Shown one piece after another: positions 46,568 to 56,155 of a stretch of DNA of 64,000 bases; position 1 is the stretch's first letter, and the number at the start of each line of letters is the position of its first letter. A program made the position numbers and the translations under genes. The notes under the pieces were generated by a model. That model saw only the letters and a list, made by a program, of their open reading frames with translations, was not told where the DNA came from and searched no databases. Source of the DNA: Caldisericales bacterium (GTDB lineage Bacteria > Caldisericota > Caldisericia > Caldisericales > Caldisericaceae); assembly GCA_015489815.1 (NCBI GenBank), contig WFZA01000019.1, positions 85,991 to 149,990 on the forward strand, in the 5' to 3' direction.

Positions 46568-48193
46568 ATGGGTAAAAAATCAATCGAAAGTCAAATAAGT
46601 CAGTATGGCATTGTTAATGCACATAATATTTATCATAATCTTACCAGAACTAAACTTGTCGAACTTGCAGTAAAACGCGGAGAGGGTATATTTACGACAC
46701 CTGGAGCCATAAATGTACTTACTGGGAAAAATACAGGTAGATCTCCAAAAGACCGTTTTATAGTAGACCAAAAATCCATTCACAAGAAGATTGACTGGAA
46801 TAATATTAATAAACCCACAACAGAAGAAGTGTTCGAAAAAGTTTTTATACGAGCAACATCCTACCTTCAAGGGAAAGACATATTTGTTTACGACGGTTTT
46901 GCAGGACACGATCCAAAGTACGCACTTTCCTTAAGAGTAATAACAAATCTTGCAACTACAGCGCTGCTTTCAGAAAATATGTTTGTTTCAGGAAGGGGAA
47001 AAGACCCGTCTATCTGGGAAAACCCAGATTTTACAATTATTGCCGTTCCATGGTGCAAGGCAGTACCAGAAGTTGACGGAACGAGAAGTGATATTGCAAT
47101 TTTATTTAACTTTGACCGTAAAATAGCAATCGTGATGGGAACATGGTACGGCGGAGAAGTTAAAAAAGTAATGTTTTCCATAATGAATTTCATCCTTCCT
47201 GAGAAGAATGTATTTCCGATGCACTGCTCAGCAAATATGGGCGATAAAGGCGATACAGCTTTATTCTTTGGATTATCTGGAACTGGCAAAACAACTCTTT
47301 CCACTGATCCTACTCGGATTCTCATAGGTGACGATGAACATGGATGGACAAATAAAGGAATTTTTAACATAGAAGGTGGATGCTATGCCAAAGTGATAGG
47401 TATTAATCCCGAAAGTGACCCGGAAATTTATCAAGGCGTTAAGTTTGGAACATTGCTGGAAAATGTAGATGTAAAAGAAGACAGAACCCCTGACTTTAAC
47501 AGTAAAAGATACACTGAAAATACGCGCGCTGCAATTCCTCTGGAATTTATTCCAAATGTTAAGCAAGATGCCGTTGCTGGAACTCCACAAACAATTTTTT
47601 TTCTATCAGCCGATGCTTTTGGTGTACTTCCTCCAATCGCAAAACTCACAAAAGAACAAGCAATGTATTACTTCATAAGCGGATATACTGCAAAAATAGC
47701 TGGCACAGAAACAGGAATAAACGAACCTATCCCTGTATTTTCCGCGTGCTTTGGTGCACCATTTATGATGAGACATCCCGCTGAATACGCGAAAATGCTT
47801 GGAGAGCGTATAGAAGAGCACAATGTGAATGTATATTTAATAAATACAGGATGGAGCGGTGGCTCATATGGAGATGGAAAGAGAATAAAACTTCGTTATA
47901 CGCGATCAATGATCAGGGCTGCGCTCGACGGAAGACTGGACGAAGTTAAATTTGTTAAAGAACCGTATTTTGGGTTAAGCATTCCCACAGTAATTCCCAG
48001 GACTGACATACCTGAAGATATTCTGCTACCAGAAAAAGCTTGGACAGATAAATCAAGTTATAGAGAAACCGCAAAAAAACTTATCGAAGAATTTAATAAA
48101 AATTTTGAACAATTTGTTGATAGAGTTTCTCCTCGAATAGTTAGTGCTGGCCCAAAAATCAATTCTATAGATTTAAACTCAGCAAAAATATAG
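46568..48193 (+). CDS. pckA: Phosphoenolpyruvate carboxykinase (ATP)
   Basis: 541 residues. TGKNTGRSPKDRFIV (substrate site), FPMHCSANMGDKGDTALFFG, kinase-1a GLSGTGKTTLSTDP (near 236-249), kinase-2 LIGDDEHGW, and adenine-binding TENTRAAIPLEFIPN all match the ATP-dependent class. It interconverts oxaloacetate and PEP; in anaerobes it may run toward oxaloacetate to save energy. Monocistronic behind its own promoter. GAAAGGGG precedes the ATG. Confidence 0.97.
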   Translation: MGKKSIESQISQYGIVNAHNIYHNLTRTKLVELAVKRGEGIFTTPGAINVLTGKNTGRSPKDRFIVDQKSIHKKIDWNNINKPTTEEVFEKVFIRATSYLQGKDIFVYDGFAGHDPKYALSLRVITNLATTALLSENMFVSGRGKDPSIWENPDFTIIAVPWCKAVPEVDGTRSDIAILFNFDRKIAIVMGTWYGGEVKKVMFSIMNFILPEKNVFPMHCSANMGDKGDTALFFGLSGTGKTTLSTDPTRILIGDDEHGWTNKGIFNIEGGCYAKVIGINPESDPEIYQGVKFGTLLENVDVKEDRTPDFNSKRYTENTRAAIPLEFIPNVKQDAVAGTPQTIFFLSADAFGVLPPIAKLTKEQAMYYFISGYTAKIAGTETGINEPIPVFSACFGAPFMMRHPAEYAKMLGERIEEHNVNVYLINTGWSGGSYGDGKRIKLRYTRSMIRAALDGRLDEVKFVKEPYFGLSIPTVIPRTDIPEDILLPEKAWTDKSSYRETAKKLIEEFNKNFEQFVDRVSPRIVSAGPKINSIDLNSAKI

Positions 48194-48237
48194 CAGAACC
48201 TGCGAGAGAACTTCAATAAATTTTTGAAAAACACAAC

Positions 48238-49855
48238 CTATGGATTGTATATTATAGTAATCTCTCTGGTTATCGGATCCCACTTCACAGTGCTTCCCAG
48301 TGTTTCCGCTATAAAACGAAGTGATACCATCGTCCTTCCAGGTGGTACTATCTTAGGTGCAACATCAATAGTTACACTTTTAAGATTTACAGATGTCTTT
48401 TTACTTCCAATCCAGAGTTCAATTAAAACTGGATCATGGTGTTCGCTTGGCCCTTTTTTAATAGAAACTTTCCTTTCTTTAGGATCCCACTCTACTTTAG
48501 CTCTAAATGCTTCACTTATGAAACGAACGGGAACGAGCGTTCGGTTAGATTTAGAATCTATAAAAGGCAGAGTATCCAGACTTACCTTTCTGCCATTAAT
48601 ATATGCTATATTCAAACCAACTTTTAATTTAAGAACGATAGATGAAGAAGGCTCAACTTTGAAAGATATAAAACAATTTATAATGTCTGAGTCAGATTTT
48701 ATTTTAACGATTTCTGTATAACTTCCAACTGACAAATCAGTCGTGTCGACAATAAAAGTAAGCATGGCTGGATTGGTAAATGTAGACTGCTTAAAGTTAA
48801 TAAAATACGGCGCACTTACAAAAACTTTCAACTCTCCCTTTCCAAAAGATTGACTACACTTATTTTCCCAGAAATTTTTCTACCTTTTGAAGTGGAACCC
48901 AGATTCAAAGAGGTATCTGCAATGGGAAATGGCTGTGAAAGATTTATGAAATACAATTCTCCCTGACTATCTCCTATGTATAATTTACCATCGCCCTTAG
49001 AATAGTACATTGCGCTAATATTTTCAAAATCACAGCAATTCATCTTGACAAAGTGTTTTCCATTGTTAGTTACAAATAGTCCTAAATTCTTAACTGCTGC
49101 AACGACATTTCCATTCACTCTAATCAAGTGAAGAATATAAGGGTTTCCTCTTATAAAGTTAAGTTTTTTAAAATTATCTGACTCTATTTTCCCCGTAAAT
49201 ATACCCAAATTAGTACCGACTAATAAAATATTCCCAATATAAGATAAAGATGATATAGAATATTTCTCAAAGAATTTATCCCAACTACAATTTTTACCCA
49301 ATGTATTTGAATAAAACAACCCATATTGATCCGTTCCTAAAAAACACCTTCCCTGCGGAGTTTCAAGAAAAGTAGCAGTCTTTAATGTAGGAAGACCACC
49401 ATTTCTATCTTCCCAGGTATTTCCAAGATCGTCAGAAAAGTGAAAACCAGAGCAAAAAGATGTTACAAAAATTTTCTTTCCATCAGTTTTTATAGAAGAA
49501 ACGGTGGGACAATTGAGTTTATCCATAAGTGACTGCCATGTTTTTCCCATATCTTTAGACACATACAGACCAGAGTCACTGGTTCCTAAAAAAATAATTC
49601 CTTTGATAAAAATAACAGAGGTTATTTTTAAACTAGCTAATCCTTTATCTCGCTCTACAAAAGTTTTGCCATAATTCTCAGATACAAAAAATCCCTGCTT
49701 TGTTCCTACAAAAATATCTTTTCCCGAAGAAAAAATAGTCGTAATATTATAAGGAAAAGTCGCTACTTTTATAGTTTTAGAGTTACCTCTAGCTTTGGGT
49801 ATTATAAAAGAAGCATTAATAATATAACTACAAGATAAACGATATACTTCTTCAT
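48238..49855 (-). pseudogene. Secreted beta-propeller plus copper-amine-oxidase-N protein with two frameshifts
   Basis: From ATG 49855 (GGAGG upstream) the frame reads a signal peptide (MKKYIVYLVVILLML) and stops in a T run near 49801-49808; the next frame continues IPKARGNSKTIKVATF into BNR/Asp-box repeats (SKDMGKTW, SDDLGNTW, SNTLGKNCSW). Near 48846-48853 the frame changes again (GKISVVN to SFGKGELKVFVSAP), giving an Ig-like stretch and two copper-amine-oxidase N-domain units (FIDSKSNRTLVPVRFISEAF; GRTMVSLRFIAETLG). Repaired length is about 540 residues. Two single-base events break an otherwise well-kept gene. Such proteins are cell-surface and of unknown role. Confidence 0.75.
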
Positions 49856-49907
49856 AAACAAACCTCCATTTGTCTTACTATCTCTATTTCTATCTCTATT
49901 TATGGAA

Positions 49908-49935
49908 ATTATACTATACCGTAGAGATCTGTCAA
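49908..49935 (-). promoter_or_regulatory. Promoter of the secreted propeller gene
   Basis: Minus-strand TTGACA (49930-49935), 16-base spacer, TATAAT (49908-49913); both perfect. An intact promoter argues that the gene broke recently or that the frameshifts are assembly errors. Confidence 0.8.
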
Positions 49936-49936
49936 A

Positions 49937-49964
49937 TAAAAATGCGGGGCTTTTGCCCCGCATT
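49937..49964 (-). terminator. Intrinsic terminator after the NCS2 permease
   Basis: ATGCGGGGC/GCCCCGCAT with a TTTT loop, followed on the minus strand by a T-rich run. It lies about 25 bases past the permease stop and ends the cluster. Confidence 0.88.
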
Positions 49965-49988
49965 AAAGCAATCAACGACCAACTTAAA

Positions 49989-51440
49989 CTATCGTGGAGA
50001 ATTAATCGCTTTAACCTTAATACCCCTTTCGACATCCGTACCAGGAATGATGTTGTCAAGAATTGCAGCAGAGAGTCCGCCAACTGCCATTCCAGTTCCT
50101 AAAATACCGTTCAAGATGTCGATAAGCCACTTCCATGCTATGCTGTTAGTAGTAAGCGGATGAGCCTGAATCCATCCAGGAAGTCCTAATCCTATAAGGA
50201 ATCCAAATGAAATAATCATAATATTTCTCATCGAGGAAAGATCTGCCCTAGAAAGAACTTGAATTCCTAATCCGCCAATAACACCAAATAGTGCTATGTA
50301 AGCACCACCAATAACCGGTTGAGGAATAGTTGCAACAAGAGTTCCAAACTTCCAGAAGAAGCCCATAATAATTAGTACAGTTGCACCTGCTCTGATTACA
50401 CGGTTAGACGCAATGCCAGTAAGCGCAATAACACCGATGTTTTCGGTATAACTCGTACTTCCTACACCGCCCATTAAGCCAGAGATAATACAACCAAGGC
50501 CTTCAGAACCAATTCCCCAGTTTATTACATGCTCTGACGGTTCAGGTGCTCCTGAAGCATAGCAAACACTGTAGTAGTCTCCAACTGACTCAATCATTGA
50601 GGCAGTGTATGCAGCTAATATGCTTGCAAAGGCAAGCATATTGAATTTAAGCGTTTGTGCTGCTCTCGACGCCCAAGAACCAGTTCCATATCTGAAGAAT
50701 GTAGGCCACACAATCCATCTCGCTTTTGCAACCGCTTCAATGTGAACATACGATGGACTGTTAGAAGGGAATACATGAGCAAGTGAAAGAATTAAAGCGA
50801 TAGTGTAAACCGTAACGACAGATATAAGGACCGAGAAAGCGTTCAATCTCTTATTTTTTACAATCAATGAGAATGTAAAGATTAGAGTAACAACTAGAAG
50901 TGACAGCCACCAATTTGTTGCAGCATTATTTACCGCAACTCCAGAAAGGCCAAAACCGATTAACATAATTGTAGGACCAATAGCAATTGGTGTAAGCACT
51001 CGCTTTAAAAGTCCGATAAGTCCTGAATACCCTACAACCATTTCATAAATACCACCGTAGATTAGCGCACCACCCATCGCCTGCATCATTTGTGGTACGC
51101 CACCACCCTGCTTCTTAACTGCCGCAAATACAGTCATAAGGGGTGAAATGAACGAAAATGAAGAACCCTGAACAATAGGAAGTCCGCTACCTATCCTTTT
51201 ATCAACATGGATGAGAGTAGCAATACCCATTACCATGTAAACTGTTGCAATAAATAATCCTTTTTGTTCAGGATTCATACCCATCGCATTACCAAAAAGG
51301 ATGGGCACCAAAGTCGTTGCACCAAACAATGTAAATACATGTTGTATTCCTGCAAGGATTGAGAACCCCCACGGTGGATAACTGTCAATTGGCCATGGCA
51401 CTACTCTTTGTTTAAATGTGCCATATTCTTCTTCTGCCAT
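49989..51440 (-). CDS. NCS2 (xanthine/uracil) family permease
   Basis: 483 residues with about 12-14 helices. FTLFGATTLVPILFGNAMGM at the N-terminus, GSSFSFISPLMTVFAAV, and GSEGLGCIISGLMGGVGSTS with YTENIGVIALTGIASNRVI are the NCS2 substrate motifs; the Glu in the YTENIG segment is part of the binding site. It carries nucleobases by proton symport. Last gene of the hydroxylase cluster, which suggests it imports that cluster's substrate, but it is set apart by a 150-base gap with an inverted repeat. AGGAGGTATTAT precedes the ATG. Confidence 0.9.
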   Translation of the reverse strand: MAEEEYGTFKQRVVPWPIDSYPPWGFSILAGIQHVFTLFGATTLVPILFGNAMGMNPEQKGLFIATVYMVMGIATLIHVDKRIGSGLPIVQGSSFSFISPLMTVFAAVKKQGGGVPQMMQAMGGALIYGGIYEMVVGYSGLIGLLKRVLTPIAIGPTIMLIGFGLSGVAVNNAATNWWLSLLVVTLIFTFSLIVKNKRLNAFSVLISVVTVYTIALILSLAHVFPSNSPSYVHIEAVAKARWIVWPTFFRYGTGSWASRAAQTLKFNMLAFASILAAYTASMIESVGDYYSVCYASGAPEPSEHVINWGIGSEGLGCIISGLMGGVGSTSYTENIGVIALTGIASNRVIRAGATVLIIMGFFWKFGTLVATIPQPVIGGAYIALFGVIGGLGIQVLSRADLSSMRNIMIISFGFLIGLGLPGWIQAHPLTTNSIAWKWLIDILNGILGTGMAVGGLSAAILDNIIPGTDVERGIKVKAINSPR

Positions 51441-51507
51441 ATAATACCTCCTTTTGCATTAATTTTTATTTTTAAGTGCCTTTTCTAAGTTTTTTGCCCC
51501 ATCTCAC

Positions 51508-51573
51508 CTCCCTTTCCCTTAACGGTGGGGGGGCAGATACCTATTACACAAATAGTATCTACCTATCTCCCAC
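51508..51573 (-). promoter_or_regulatory. Inverted-repeat leader before the NCS2 permease
   Basis: On the minus strand GGTGGG pairs with CCCACC and an inner AGATAC-TATT pairs with AATA-GGTATCT around TGTG. It lies between the hydroxylase large subunit stop and the permease start. No T run follows, so it is not a normal terminator. It does not match the purine riboswitch core as I know it. Confidence 0.4.
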
Positions 51574-51590
51574 CAAAATTTATTTACAAG

Positions 51591-53939
51591 TTAATTCTCG
51601 TTTTTTTGCTCTTTCTCCTTTAACGCATTAAGAATCTTTTCAGGAGTTATTGGAACATCCTTTATCCGAATACCAAGTGCATTCTCTACAGCATTAGCCA
51701 CAGCTGGCATAACCGGGATCATAGTATGTTCCGCAATACCTCTCGCACCAAATGGGCCGTCCGGCTGAGCAACTTCTACGATAATAGGATTCATATCTCT
51801 CGGAACATCAAGTGCCGTTGGGATTTTGTAGTCTGTAAAGTTCGGATTTAAAATTCTTCCGTTTTCGTCGAACTTAACTTCTTCCCAAAGCGCCGTTCCA
51901 AGTCCCTGAACAAACCCACCAATAATCTGGCCTTCTACTAAATCTGGGTTAATTGCTTTACCAGCGTCAAACGCTTCTGCCATTTTTAATACTCTTATAC
52001 GACCGGTCTCTTTATCGATTTCAATTTCAACTGCACCTGCACCCGTTGTGTAGTGTACATTTGGATGCCCGCCAAGACCAGTCTCAGGATTTACTTTAGC
52101 AGAAGTAAACTCAGGCATGAACATACCATGTCCCATAATCGGGCCACCACGGAATGTTCCATCAGGCATCTCTATGCCATTAATTACAAAGTCCTCATAC
52201 GGTAATTCGAATTCAGGATCTGTATAGCACTTTACCTTACCATCTTCAAGATATAAGTTAGCCTTATCTATGTGATATGCTCTTGAAACCGTATCAAGAA
52301 TCTGATTTCTTGCATCAATTGCAGCCCGTCTTACTGCATTTCCGCAGCTCCATGTTACATGGCTTGCCACAGTTTGCCACTCATACGGGTTCCTATCAGT
52401 GTCTGGAAGTTCAACGCGGATCTTTTCAAGAGGAAGAGAAAGTTCTTCAGCTGCAATCTTAGCCATTGCCGTTAAGAAGCCCTGTCCTAACTCCATACCA
52501 GACACGAGCAAATTAATACTTCCGTCTTCACTAAATTTCAAGAATGCAGCAGAAGATTCGTTTGGTGGCATCGCAGGTGCCTTCCATACAGCTGCAAATC
52601 CTTTTGCACGCACTTTTGTTGGGTCCGGAGACTTATCTTCCTTACCCCATTCAATTTTTTCTGCAACTTTATCTATACACTCAAGGATGCCAGTGGGATT
52701 CATTTCAACTCCGTATGCAACTGGTTGTCCTCTTCTTATTGCGTTTTTTCTTCTAAATTCAACAGGATCCATTCCAATCATCTTAGCCATTCTATCCATG
52801 TGGCTTTCTATACCAAAGTGGAACTCAGAATATCCAAATCCTCTGTATGCCCCGCAAGGTGGCCTATTCGTATAGATTGCAAAAGAATCAATATATACAT
52901 TGGGAATATAGTAAGGGCCTGTGGCAGAGAAGCCTGTTGCGTTAACTACATTTGAACCGTATTCTGCTGAAGCGCCGACATCCCAGAATAATTCGTGTTT
53001 TAAGGCAATGATCTTTCCTTCTTTGTTTACGCCCATTTTAATGTGTGCATATAATTCCTGCCTTTGCGAAGAATTCTGGAATTCCTGTTTCCTCGTCCAG
53101 CGAAGTTTTACAGGATGGCCTGGAACTTTCATTGCAGCAACTGCCGCAATAACTTCCATACTAATTCCTGCTTTACCACCAAAACCGCCACCTACATAAG
53201 AAGCAATAACGCGGACATTTTTATGAGGGATTTTTAAGGAATGAGCAATAATATTCCGCTGAGTATGAGGTGACTGCGTTGAATTCCAGAGAGTAAGTCT
53301 TCCATCATAAGAGTATAAAGCAACGGAAATGTGAGTTTCAATTGGTGCATGGACAACATGTGGTACATGATACCAATCCTCCAAAACATACTCTGCCTCT
53401 TCAAACGCTTTATCTACATCACCTTTTCTAATTTTACGAACATGAGCAATGTTAGTACCTGGCTGAGGATAAAGCCACGGCACCACCTCGTATTTTCCTA
53501 AATCAGGATGAATAAGTGGTGCGTCTGGCTTAATAGCATCAAGAGGATTTTGCAGTACAGGCAGCGGTTCATAATCTACTTTAATCTTTTTAACAGCTGC
53601 TTTAGCTTGCGCAGGTGTTTCTGCCACTACTGCTGCTACCTGCTCCCCTATATAACGCACTCTATCAGCAGGAAAAATGGAATTATCTTTCAGATAAAGC
53701 CCAAATTTTTCAGGGAAGTCTTTTCCAGAGAGAACAGCCCTTACACCAGGCATCTTTTCAGCTTCTGATGTATCAATATTTTTTATAATTGCATGTGCAT
53801 AAGGACTTTCCAAAACTGCAACATACAACATAGATGGTCCGAAGTCGAGATCGTCTGTATATTTCGCTGCACCGGTTATTTTTTCTAATCCGTCTATTCT
53901 GACGGCTCTTTTTCCAACATACTTAAGTTCTCTTTCCAT
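51591..53939 (-). CDS. Xanthine-dehydrogenase-family molybdopterin-binding subunit
   Basis: 782 residues. Molybdopterin contacts: STQSPHTQRNIIAHSLKIP, SYVGGGFGGKAGISMEV (near 248-264), NRPPCGAYRGFGYSEFHFGI (near 355-374), and the C-terminal GPFGARGIAEHTMIPVMPAV, whose Glu is the catalytic base. It hydroxylates an N-heterocycle or aldehyde using water. The binding pocket residues that fix xanthine cannot be judged by eye. With the next two genes it forms a complete three-subunit enzyme. The N-terminal KRAVRIDGLEKITGAAKYTD is typical. Confidence 0.93.
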   Translation of the reverse strand: MERELKYVGKRAVRIDGLEKITGAAKYTDDLDFGPSMLYVAVLESPYAHAIIKNIDTSEAEKMPGVRAVLSGKDFPEKFGLYLKDNSIFPADRVRYIGEQVAAVVAETPAQAKAAVKKIKVDYEPLPVLQNPLDAIKPDAPLIHPDLGKYEVVPWLYPQPGTNIAHVRKIRKGDVDKAFEEAEYVLEDWYHVPHVVHAPIETHISVALYSYDGRLTLWNSTQSPHTQRNIIAHSLKIPHKNVRVIASYVGGGFGGKAGISMEVIAAVAAMKVPGHPVKLRWTRKQEFQNSSQRQELYAHIKMGVNKEGKIIALKHELFWDVGASAEYGSNVVNATGFSATGPYYIPNVYIDSFAIYTNRPPCGAYRGFGYSEFHFGIESHMDRMAKMIGMDPVEFRRKNAIRRGQPVAYGVEMNPTGILECIDKVAEKIEWGKEDKSPDPTKVRAKGFAAVWKAPAMPPNESSAAFLKFSEDGSINLLVSGMELGQGFLTAMAKIAAEELSLPLEKIRVELPDTDRNPYEWQTVASHVTWSCGNAVRRAAIDARNQILDTVSRAYHIDKANLYLEDGKVKCYTDPEFELPYEDFVINGIEMPDGTFRGGPIMGHGMFMPEFTSAKVNPETGLGGHPNVHYTTGAGAVEIEIDKETGRIRVLKMAEAFDAGKAINPDLVEGQIIGGFVQGLGTALWEEVKFDENGRILNPNFTDYKIPTALDVPRDMNPIIVEVAQPDGPFGARGIAEHTMIPVMPAVANAVENALGIRIKDVPITPEKILNALKEKEQKNEN

Positions 53940-53948
53940 AATACCCTC

Positions 53949-54410
53949 CTACTCCTTTTTAGAAACATCCAGTATGGCATCTATTATATTCTGATAACCC
54001 GTGCAACGACAGAGGTTTCCAGCAATAGCCTCTCGAACTTCCTCTTCGTCTGGATGAGGATTTTTGTTGAGTAACTCCGTTGCCGTAATAGTCATGCCCG
54101 GAGCACAGAAACCACACTGGAAAGAATTATGTTGAAGAAAAGACTTTTGCAAATCTGTCATTCCATTCTTCTCAAGTCCTTCAAGAGTTGTAATTTCTTG
54201 TCCGTCTACTTCAATTGCGAGTGTTATACAGCTTCTGATACTTTTTCCATTTAACAGTACAGAACAAGCACCGCATTCTCCTCTTCCGCATCCATGCTTC
54301 GGACTTTTTACTCCCAATCTATCTCTTAGTACATCAAGCAACTTCTCATTTGGCATTACCTCTATTTTCACGGGGTTGCCATTCAATGTAAAATTAATCT
54401 CTTTCTTCAT
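53949..54410 (-). CDS. Xanthine-dehydrogenase-family 2Fe-2S subunit
   Basis: 153 residues. Plant-type cluster: KHGCGRGECGACSVLLNGK (Cys near 40-60); second cluster: FQCGFCAPGMTITATELL and GNLCRCTGYQNIIDAI. It passes electrons from the molybdenum site to FAD. Nine bases separate it from the large subunit. GGAGGG precedes the ATG. Confidence 0.95.
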   Translation of the reverse strand: MKKEINFTLNGNPVKIEVMPNEKLLDVLRDRLGVKSPKHGCGRGECGACSVLLNGKSIRSCITLAIEVDGQEITTLEGLEKNGMTDLQKSFLQHNSFQCGFCAPGMTITATELLNKNPHPDEEEVREAIAGNLCRCTGYQNIIDAILDVSKKE

Positions 54411-54419
54411 AACGCCCTC

Positions 54420-55301
54420 CTAAACGAGTCTTTCGCCATACTTCGGCCCGTTACCATTCATCCTGGCTAGAGAAGTTTTTAAGGATCTCTTAACAAGGAC
54501 ACCGCTGACATAAAGCCTATATTCTTTGCTTGCTCTTATATCTGAAATAGGAGAAATCGCTTTAACTGCTAATTTTGCTGCTTCCTCTAAAACCTCGTCA
54601 GTTAAGTCTTTTCCTTTTAAAAATTCTTCAGCTTCTTTTGCTCTTACTGGTTTTGGCGCTACAGCACAAAATGCTATTGAATATTCTTTATCTTCATTTA
54701 CAGTAGTAGCTACACCAACCTGTGCAAGATCTTCTCCATCGTATCTTCCGAGTTTAATGTATGAGCCACCAAACTTTTTATTGCTTGCTCTAATCTTAAC
54801 CTCTTTGACAATTTCTCCAGGCTTCAGGATTGTCCTCCTTGGCCCCATGAAGAATTCAGTAATTGGAACTTCCTTGTCCCCGCTGTCCGTTGCAATAACA
54901 ACTATTGCATTACAAACGAGAAGCGCTGGAGCCGAATCAGCAGATGGAACCGCACTGCAAATGTTGCCCACAAGCGTAGCTCTATTCCGCACTCCCGTAG
55001 AAGCTATAGTTCTCGAAGCCTCCCATAAAATAGGAAATTTTTCTTTTACTACTTCGCTATCAATTAGTTCATTAAAAGTTACTCTTGCACCAATGTGTAA
55101 AAACTCTCCGTCAAATTTCAATTTTTTAAGCTCGTCTATTCCTTTAAGGTCAATTACGATGTCTGGTTGAATGACGCCATCGTCCAACATTACCACAAGG
55201 TCCGTTCCACCTAACAGAAGTTTTGCTTTCTCTCCGTACTTTTTGTACAAAGAGATTGCTTCAGGTATGGTGGAAGGCTTTGCATAATCAAAGTTATTCA
55301 T
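54420..55301 (-). CDS. Xanthine-dehydrogenase-family FAD subunit
   Basis: 293 residues. FAD-binding KAKLLLGGTDLVVMLDDG (near 26-43) and RNRATLVGNICSAVPSADSA (near 105-124), then VPITEFFMGPRRTILKPGEI and the CO-dehydrogenase flavoprotein C-terminal domain. It delivers electrons to NAD or ferredoxin. It opens the three-subunit block, followed by the small subunit 9 bases later. Confidence 0.94.
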   Translation of the reverse strand: MNNFDYAKPSTIPEAISLYKKYGEKAKLLLGGTDLVVMLDDGVIQPDIVIDLKGIDELKKLKFDGEFLHIGARVTFNELIDSEVVKEKFPILWEASRTIASTGVRNRATLVGNICSAVPSADSAPALLVCNAIVVIATDSGDKEVPITEFFMGPRRTILKPGEIVKEVKIRASNKKFGGSYIKLGRYDGEDLAQVGVATTVNEDKEYSIAFCAVAPKPVRAKEAEEFLKGKDLTDEVLEEAAKLAVKAISPISDIRASKEYRLYVSGVLVKRSLKTSLARMNGNGPKYGERLV

Positions 55302-55316
55302 AAAAATCCTCCTATA

Positions 55317-56138
55317 TTACTCTTCTGGTGCTTCCCATGCAACAACTCTTGCCCAAGCAGACTCCATTTCAATGCCTTTTACGATAAATGCTCCTATGTA
55401 AGCGCGCTTGTTGTTCAGTTTGTCAATTTCTCCACCAAGATTTTCTGCATGAACAAGTCCTTTGGGGAATAGTTTTAAGTGCATAATCTGGTAGAATTCT
55501 TCTGGCGGGAACATTTCATCCCAGGATTTTCCGTATTTTTCTCTTAATTTCTTGTCTGCTTCTTTAAATAGTTTCGGATGCCAATCTCTAAGAATTGTAT
55601 TCATAGGATGGTCAGCACTACCACAGTCAACTCCAATCCACTTAAACTTCATCTTTAGTGCCCAGTCTGGGAAGTCAGGACTTGGACCAGGATGCTTAAC
55701 CATGTAACGAACTTCGTCTGATTCGGGTTGATCCCATGCATATCTATGATATCCAGTATTAATAATGAGAATATCACCCTCACGAATGTCTGCTTTCTTC
55801 ATAATCATTTCAGGAGTATAAAGATCGTAATCTCCAACTTCGTCTGAAATGTCTACGACAACCCCAGGTCCTACCCATTCATTTAGAGGTACTTTTCCAA
55901 TCGGGCGTCCTGAGCTAAAGAAGTGAATTTCTCCGTCCATATGTGTTCCAACATGATTACTTGAAGTAATGATCTGACCATTAGCACCTTGACCCATATG
56001 TGCGCCCGCAATACGCTTGAAGTACTGAATGCCAAGTGGCATATAACTCGGCCATGGCGGCGTATGGATACTGAGCGGCTGTGTTAAATCATACATCTTT
56101 GAGTTCATCATTAATTTAATAAATTCTTCGTTTGTCAT
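55317..56138 (-). CDS. Cyclase-family (COG1878) metal-dependent hydrolase
   Basis: 273 residues. The family metal motif HxGTHxDxxxH is present as SNHVGTHMDGEIHFF (near 61-75), and the DLTQPLSIHTPPWPSYMP start is typical. A later GVDCGSADHPMN includes the second metal-side His. Relatives are kynurenine formamidase and isatin hydrolase, which open amide or lactam bonds. In this cluster it is the best candidate for opening an oxidised heterocycle to a carbamoyl or amide product. 15 bases separate it from the FAD subunit gene. Confidence 0.85.
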   Translation of the reverse strand: MTNEEFIKLMMNSKMYDLTQPLSIHTPPWPSYMPLGIQYFKRIAGAHMGQGANGQIITSSNHVGTHMDGEIHFFSSGRPIGKVPLNEWVGPGVVVDISDEVGDYDLYTPEMIMKKADIREGDILIINTGYHRYAWDQPESDEVRYMVKHPGPSPDFPDWALKMKFKWIGVDCGSADHPMNTILRDWHPKLFKEADKKLREKYGKSWDEMFPPEEFYQIMHLKLFPKGLVHAENLGGEIDKLNNKRAYIGAFIVKGIEMESAWARVVAWEAPEE

Positions 56139-56155
56139 ATTAACCCCTCCTTAAA

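Noticed and set aside
49802..50083. Minus-strand frame that ends in the signal-peptide segment MKKYIVYLVV
   Set aside because: Its upstream part runs antisense through a terminator and the permease end; only the part from ATG 49855 belongs to the propeller gene.
51481..51590. Purine riboswitch before the NCS2 permease
   Set aside because: The three-way junction and conserved core of the guanine/adenine riboswitch are not present; only a nested stem is seen.
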